Origin: Nitrospirota bacterium
Lineage (GTDB): Bacteria > Nitrospirota > Leptospirillia > Leptospirillales > Leptospirillaceae
Reading direction: 5' to 3'
Length of the DNA: 46,526 nt
Assembly (NCBI GenBank): GCA_021828805.1
Contig: JAJZCZ010000006.1
Coordinates: 1-46,526 of the forward strand
Shown here one piece after another: positions 45,901-46,526 of the stretch (position 1 is the first letter of the stretch; every line of letters begins with the position of its first letter). A model generated the notes under the pieces. It was not told the DNA's origin. It searched no databases and worked only from the letters and a program-made list of their open reading frames with translations. The position numbers were made by a program, and so were the translations under genes.

Positions 45901-46226
45901 AAGCCCTGGAGGGCCTGTTTGAGTTCTTCCCCGGAAAGCCGGGCCTCCCAGGCAGAGAGATGCATGCCCTCCATCTCCTCCCGGGTGTACCCCAGGAGCC
46001 GACAGAAGGAGTCGCTGACCAGGGTGACATATCCTTCGGCATCAAGAATATGAAGTCCGTCCTGAGCCAGGGAGAGAAAGAGGGATCCGTTTTTTGTTAA
46101 AACTTCGCTTCCACGCCGTCGGTGCCCCGCCGGGTCCGGTCCTTTGTCCACTACATCTTCCCATCTCAGAGTAAGAGGATTTGTGAATGATTCATGTATT
46201 TTATCAGAAGAGGATTTGAAGATCAC
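39993..46226 (-). CDS. Giant multi-sensor GGDEF/EAL protein with PAS, GAF and globin domains
   Basis: A 2077-residue protein without membrane helices. By eye the order is PAS (45-165), PAS (170-290), GAF (300-465), PAS (470-600), GAF (605-770), PAS (775-900), GAF (905-1065), PAS (1070-1195), GGDEF, a globin-coupled sensor domain, a GAF-like stretch, EAL, a metal-site-like module and a basic tail. IGGDEF is at 1284-1288 with REED five residues before it (I-site). The globin-like segment (about 1385-1545) has the candidate haem ligand His1471 in AGEIHTLCGVETSRI. The EAL motif is at 1742-1744, with LEILENE, MDDLGSGYSSL, IIKIDQNL, VEGLED and QGYALARP intact. The C-terminus (THWKIMRDY, CPLTDFL, WHREFH) resembles a CZB zinc site. 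The start may be GTG 46226 or GTG 46151, the latter with a better ribosome binding site (GGGAAG). Confidence 0.88.
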   Translation of the reverse strand: MIFKSSSDKIHESFTNPLTLRWEDVVDKGPDPAGHRRRGSEVLTKNGSLFLSLAQDGLHILDAEGYVTLVSDSFCRLLGYTREEMEGMHLSAWEARLSGEELKQALQGLLDIPPGEMLRFETLHRKKDGTLFPVEITATPFALEGSRFTFNSSRDISLRVAREQKIVSLKEDLEATLEALPDLLFEVDEEGRFHAFHAGPQSLLYAPPEAFLHKTISEVLPPEVASLGMRLIRETQEKGFATGAYQIPFPDGTRHFEVRSITKKTGGSGLSADARYLFLSRDVTDRVLSRKRLEVLLQSNIFLARATQLLSRQTDPDTAIREFCSLARQEGSFSLAAVLELTSGRALALRDAAGIDPGIAVRLPELFPSPLPETWPSRSSSAPGDDTEEIPGKAFLDPAILLTRPLAETLKTCGTESLAVFPLLRDTAPWGLLLLGDPLPNAFPPERLTVLEELARDLSRALDQINTREREQQLLATREAIFQSTLSGIALLKDRTIVLANERMASILGYESVREIEGQSTRIVFQDDEEYRKIGEMIYPKIYTAGEIRIGDLRAKKKDGSPLWLDTSTVYVPMEKEPIVLITVHDVTHRHFQAERLARLSSFNALLARASDIMSTAPDEPTLLREVATLALERTEMSLVWIGTPRENGDFELREIAGDIEILKEFGPISTQAESSRGQGPASRAWRTKEPQYEGDFSLEDCGVEPLSVPTWTASARRHGIRSVAALPLFRNGALWGILTLYHREKNLFDTDFRELLEELAISVSRGLDRMDLLFRERSLSQTQKALLATTSAGIAMLINRKISYANPRFLSLFGYDSPDPLVGQSTRVLYPDDEEYRRVGEYYKELEAGVIFAIPEVRYQRTDGSLFFCDLTAGRLPEPWDPHTSMLIVTIHDVTERRIQAKRIARLSSFRELLARVNQTLASADSLENLLQEVCNQIISTGEVSLAWIGSPDDTGIIQYLGRAGDTSFLEGLDISVDPSHVSGKGSVGRCFRTGLPLFNADIRTNAADTPWKERVTLSRFGNVATLPILRRGKVFGVFTLYQDGPGSFDSDLQKLLQEMAAHISEGLDRLDVRHEKNLFADAVSAVGEGIMVLSPLRIVDFANEAAASLLGHPGETLTGMAFPFSVEPHRTARNSDRKILEALERSEPFQGEVEIERADGSSRWVLLGLTPARSQEGKTTHFILVLRDITDIIDLTRRFEHEALHDSLTGLPNRRALDTNLERTLSRADRTKTPLAVAIIDLDDFKPVNDTWGHPAGDALLREIADRFTASLREEDFLARIGGDEFALVLDLKPDLPLEDQVSAFATRIHKAVETPFAFEPGQTATVGISMGVAFFPRDGASSDALLRQADQALYLAKARKRVRERWWQTEKAATSIQDPEIDDLYGENARRLLETHRETLEGVARDFANAFYSHLGESPADKAILNALTKEERARLENSQRQHLVSLLSPDATRESLRLRSERAGEIHTLCGVETSRILYGESLYADLLAEKVARTLYSPSERNGILRIAEGRLRADIEVQLRVQTTIVETYLSSLFLSPPAPETPWKESLHIFLASLEALPGILGTLIIRPDSEGIYQAESGAALAESPFLANLQDFLSTRQAGSETGEGSGNPFEDQAISTLTSAHHIKNPRLKTILKEGGIRSALNIPILDTLGRTSLVITLLGAYPHQFESRWTHLFAQGISARISRIAREDELTTPAVDEKIARSYRTELFSGGLTVFYQPVVNLVTGATDKFEALARLVLTDGTVVSPGLFLPILGRPEQDRLFRSVLDRALDFISTYRRTGRDLSISVNLPPETLRNTDCPAWVSQSLTRFDVPPSALILEILENEKILHPEQFTAIRTLSKIGIRLSMDDLGSGYSSLERLSTLPFSIIKIDQNLVLRIRESPAEVLGLVTTLLQLGRELSQEVVVEGLEDFGMVESMAILGIPLGQGYALARPMPAEKALIFLDSAPPPVGQRQITTWLGALTTHWKIMRDYMNHGKKVGSISTCPLTDFLAEKASEEKDVLEWHREFHRRKDHRREVSATLVAWLSQKVAEEAKDGHSARETSKKKSSKKPDAKPSGPKKGARS

Positions 46227-46422
46227 TTCAAGGGACAGATTGAGGGGAAGGAAGCGGATGGACTGTGCCGCTTTCTGCGTTGTGGCGTGTGGGCGGCGCT
46301 CTCCCCTTTGGATGAACGGATAGGAGGCCCCCCCTGGACGGCTCCTTCCGGGAATTTTGACGCTTGTCTCCGGGGCGGGGGCAGAGAGTCCGGATTGGGG
46401 TGGGGTCAGGGGGGAGTTTTCA

Positions 46423-46438
46423 TGGCTTGATCGTTGCA
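46423..46438 (+). promoter_or_regulatory. Strong sigma-54 promoter match at the right edge
   Basis: TGGCTTGATCGTTGCA fits TGGCACG-N4-TTGCW with GG and GC exactly 12 bases apart and an intact TTGCA. The predicted start is about 46449. No plus-strand gene begins before the window ends; a hairpin with six Ts follows. Confidence 0.75.
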
Positions 46439-46448
46439 GGGGGCAGGA

Positions 46449-46526
46449 GAATTTGCAATAATTGACAGATGGGAAAGCTCCGGAAGAGGTTTCGGGGCCG
46501 AGCCCAGAGGTTGCCTCCGGTTTTTT
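46449..46526 (+). ncRNA. Candidate small RNA from the sigma-54 promoter (may continue past the window)
   Basis: From the predicted start to the T-run is about 75 nt. It contains no convincing reading frame with a ribosome binding site. The 3' half folds into an imperfect hairpin ending in six Ts. It could instead be the leader of a gene just outside the window, regulated by that hairpin. Confidence 0.35.
46480..46526 (+). terminator. Terminator-like imperfect hairpin at the window end
   Basis: Outer stem CCGGA (46480-46484) with TCCGG (46516-46520), inner stem GGGC-CGA-GCCC, and mostly G-U pairs between, followed by six Ts (46521-46526). The window stops inside or at the end of the T-run. 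Confidence 0.5.

Noticed and set aside
1-46526. CRISPR array, insertion sequence, prophage or integrated island
   Set aside because: No regularly spaced repeats, transposase, integrase or flanking duplications were seen. The HTH gene near a tRNA was considered as an excisionase, but no integrase or attachment repeat accompanies it.

Overview
The window is dense, GC-rich bacterial chromosome with short gaps and many 1-4 base gene overlaps. No phage, insertion sequence, CRISPR array or rRNA was seen. Dual-membrane traits (heptose epimerase, secreted c-type cytochrome), two likely sigma-54 promoters, a class II-type acyl-ACP desaturase, B12 genes and several large c-di-GMP proteins suggest a Gram-negative chemolithotroph. 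My best guess is Nitrospirota, near Leptospirillum. This is inferred from gene content and style only, because no search was possible.

Layout. 1-3366: 3' end of dnaK, then dnaJ, rsmE and an RDD membrane protein. 3431-3937 (minus): an O6-alkylguanine-DNA alkyltransferase. 4279-6591: a CBS/GGDEF/GGDEF/EAL protein. 7154-8995: a chemoreceptor. 9197-9385: a CDGSH iron-sulfur protein. 9560-16749: a tightly packed rightward run glyQ-glyS-ribD-ribE-yacG-cobI-(4-TM protein)-cobM. 16692-19166 (minus): a membrane GGDEF/EAL protein. 19961-20794: an acyl-ACP desaturase behind a sigma-54 promoter with helically phased GTTTC repeats. 21381-25112: cobQ-cbiB-cobD. 25103-25666 (minus): a YecD-like isochorismatase-fold protein. 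25887-26102: a small BldC/MerR-type DNA-binding protein. 26508-26584: tRNA-Pro(CGG). 26771-28891: acylphosphatase, a group 2 sigma-70 factor, apt and a YciI-like protein. 28928-35288: two MFS transporters, a GT4 glycosyltransferase, otsA and otsB. 35285-36175 (minus): an RmlD-like reductase. 36445-39648: hldD, an M48-like protein that has lost its zinc motif, and a monohaem cytochrome c. 39667-46226 (minus): a 2077-residue multi-sensor c-di-GMP protein, followed by an overlapping [2Fe-2S] ferredoxin. 46423-46526: a strong sigma-54 promoter match and a terminator-like hairpin with no gene between them.

Themes. Three composite proteins each carry intact-looking GGDEF and EAL motifs, so c-di-GMP control is heavily represented. 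Cobalamin synthesis is split into two operons (corrin-ring methylation at 14670-16749; amidation and side chain at 21381-25112). Trehalose synthesis and envelope sugar genes lie together. The least explained items are the sigma-54 site with possible small RNA at the right edge, the phased repeats before the desaturase, the globin-containing giant sensor with its coupled ferredoxin, the metal-site-less M48 relative, and the membrane protein inside the cobalamin operon.
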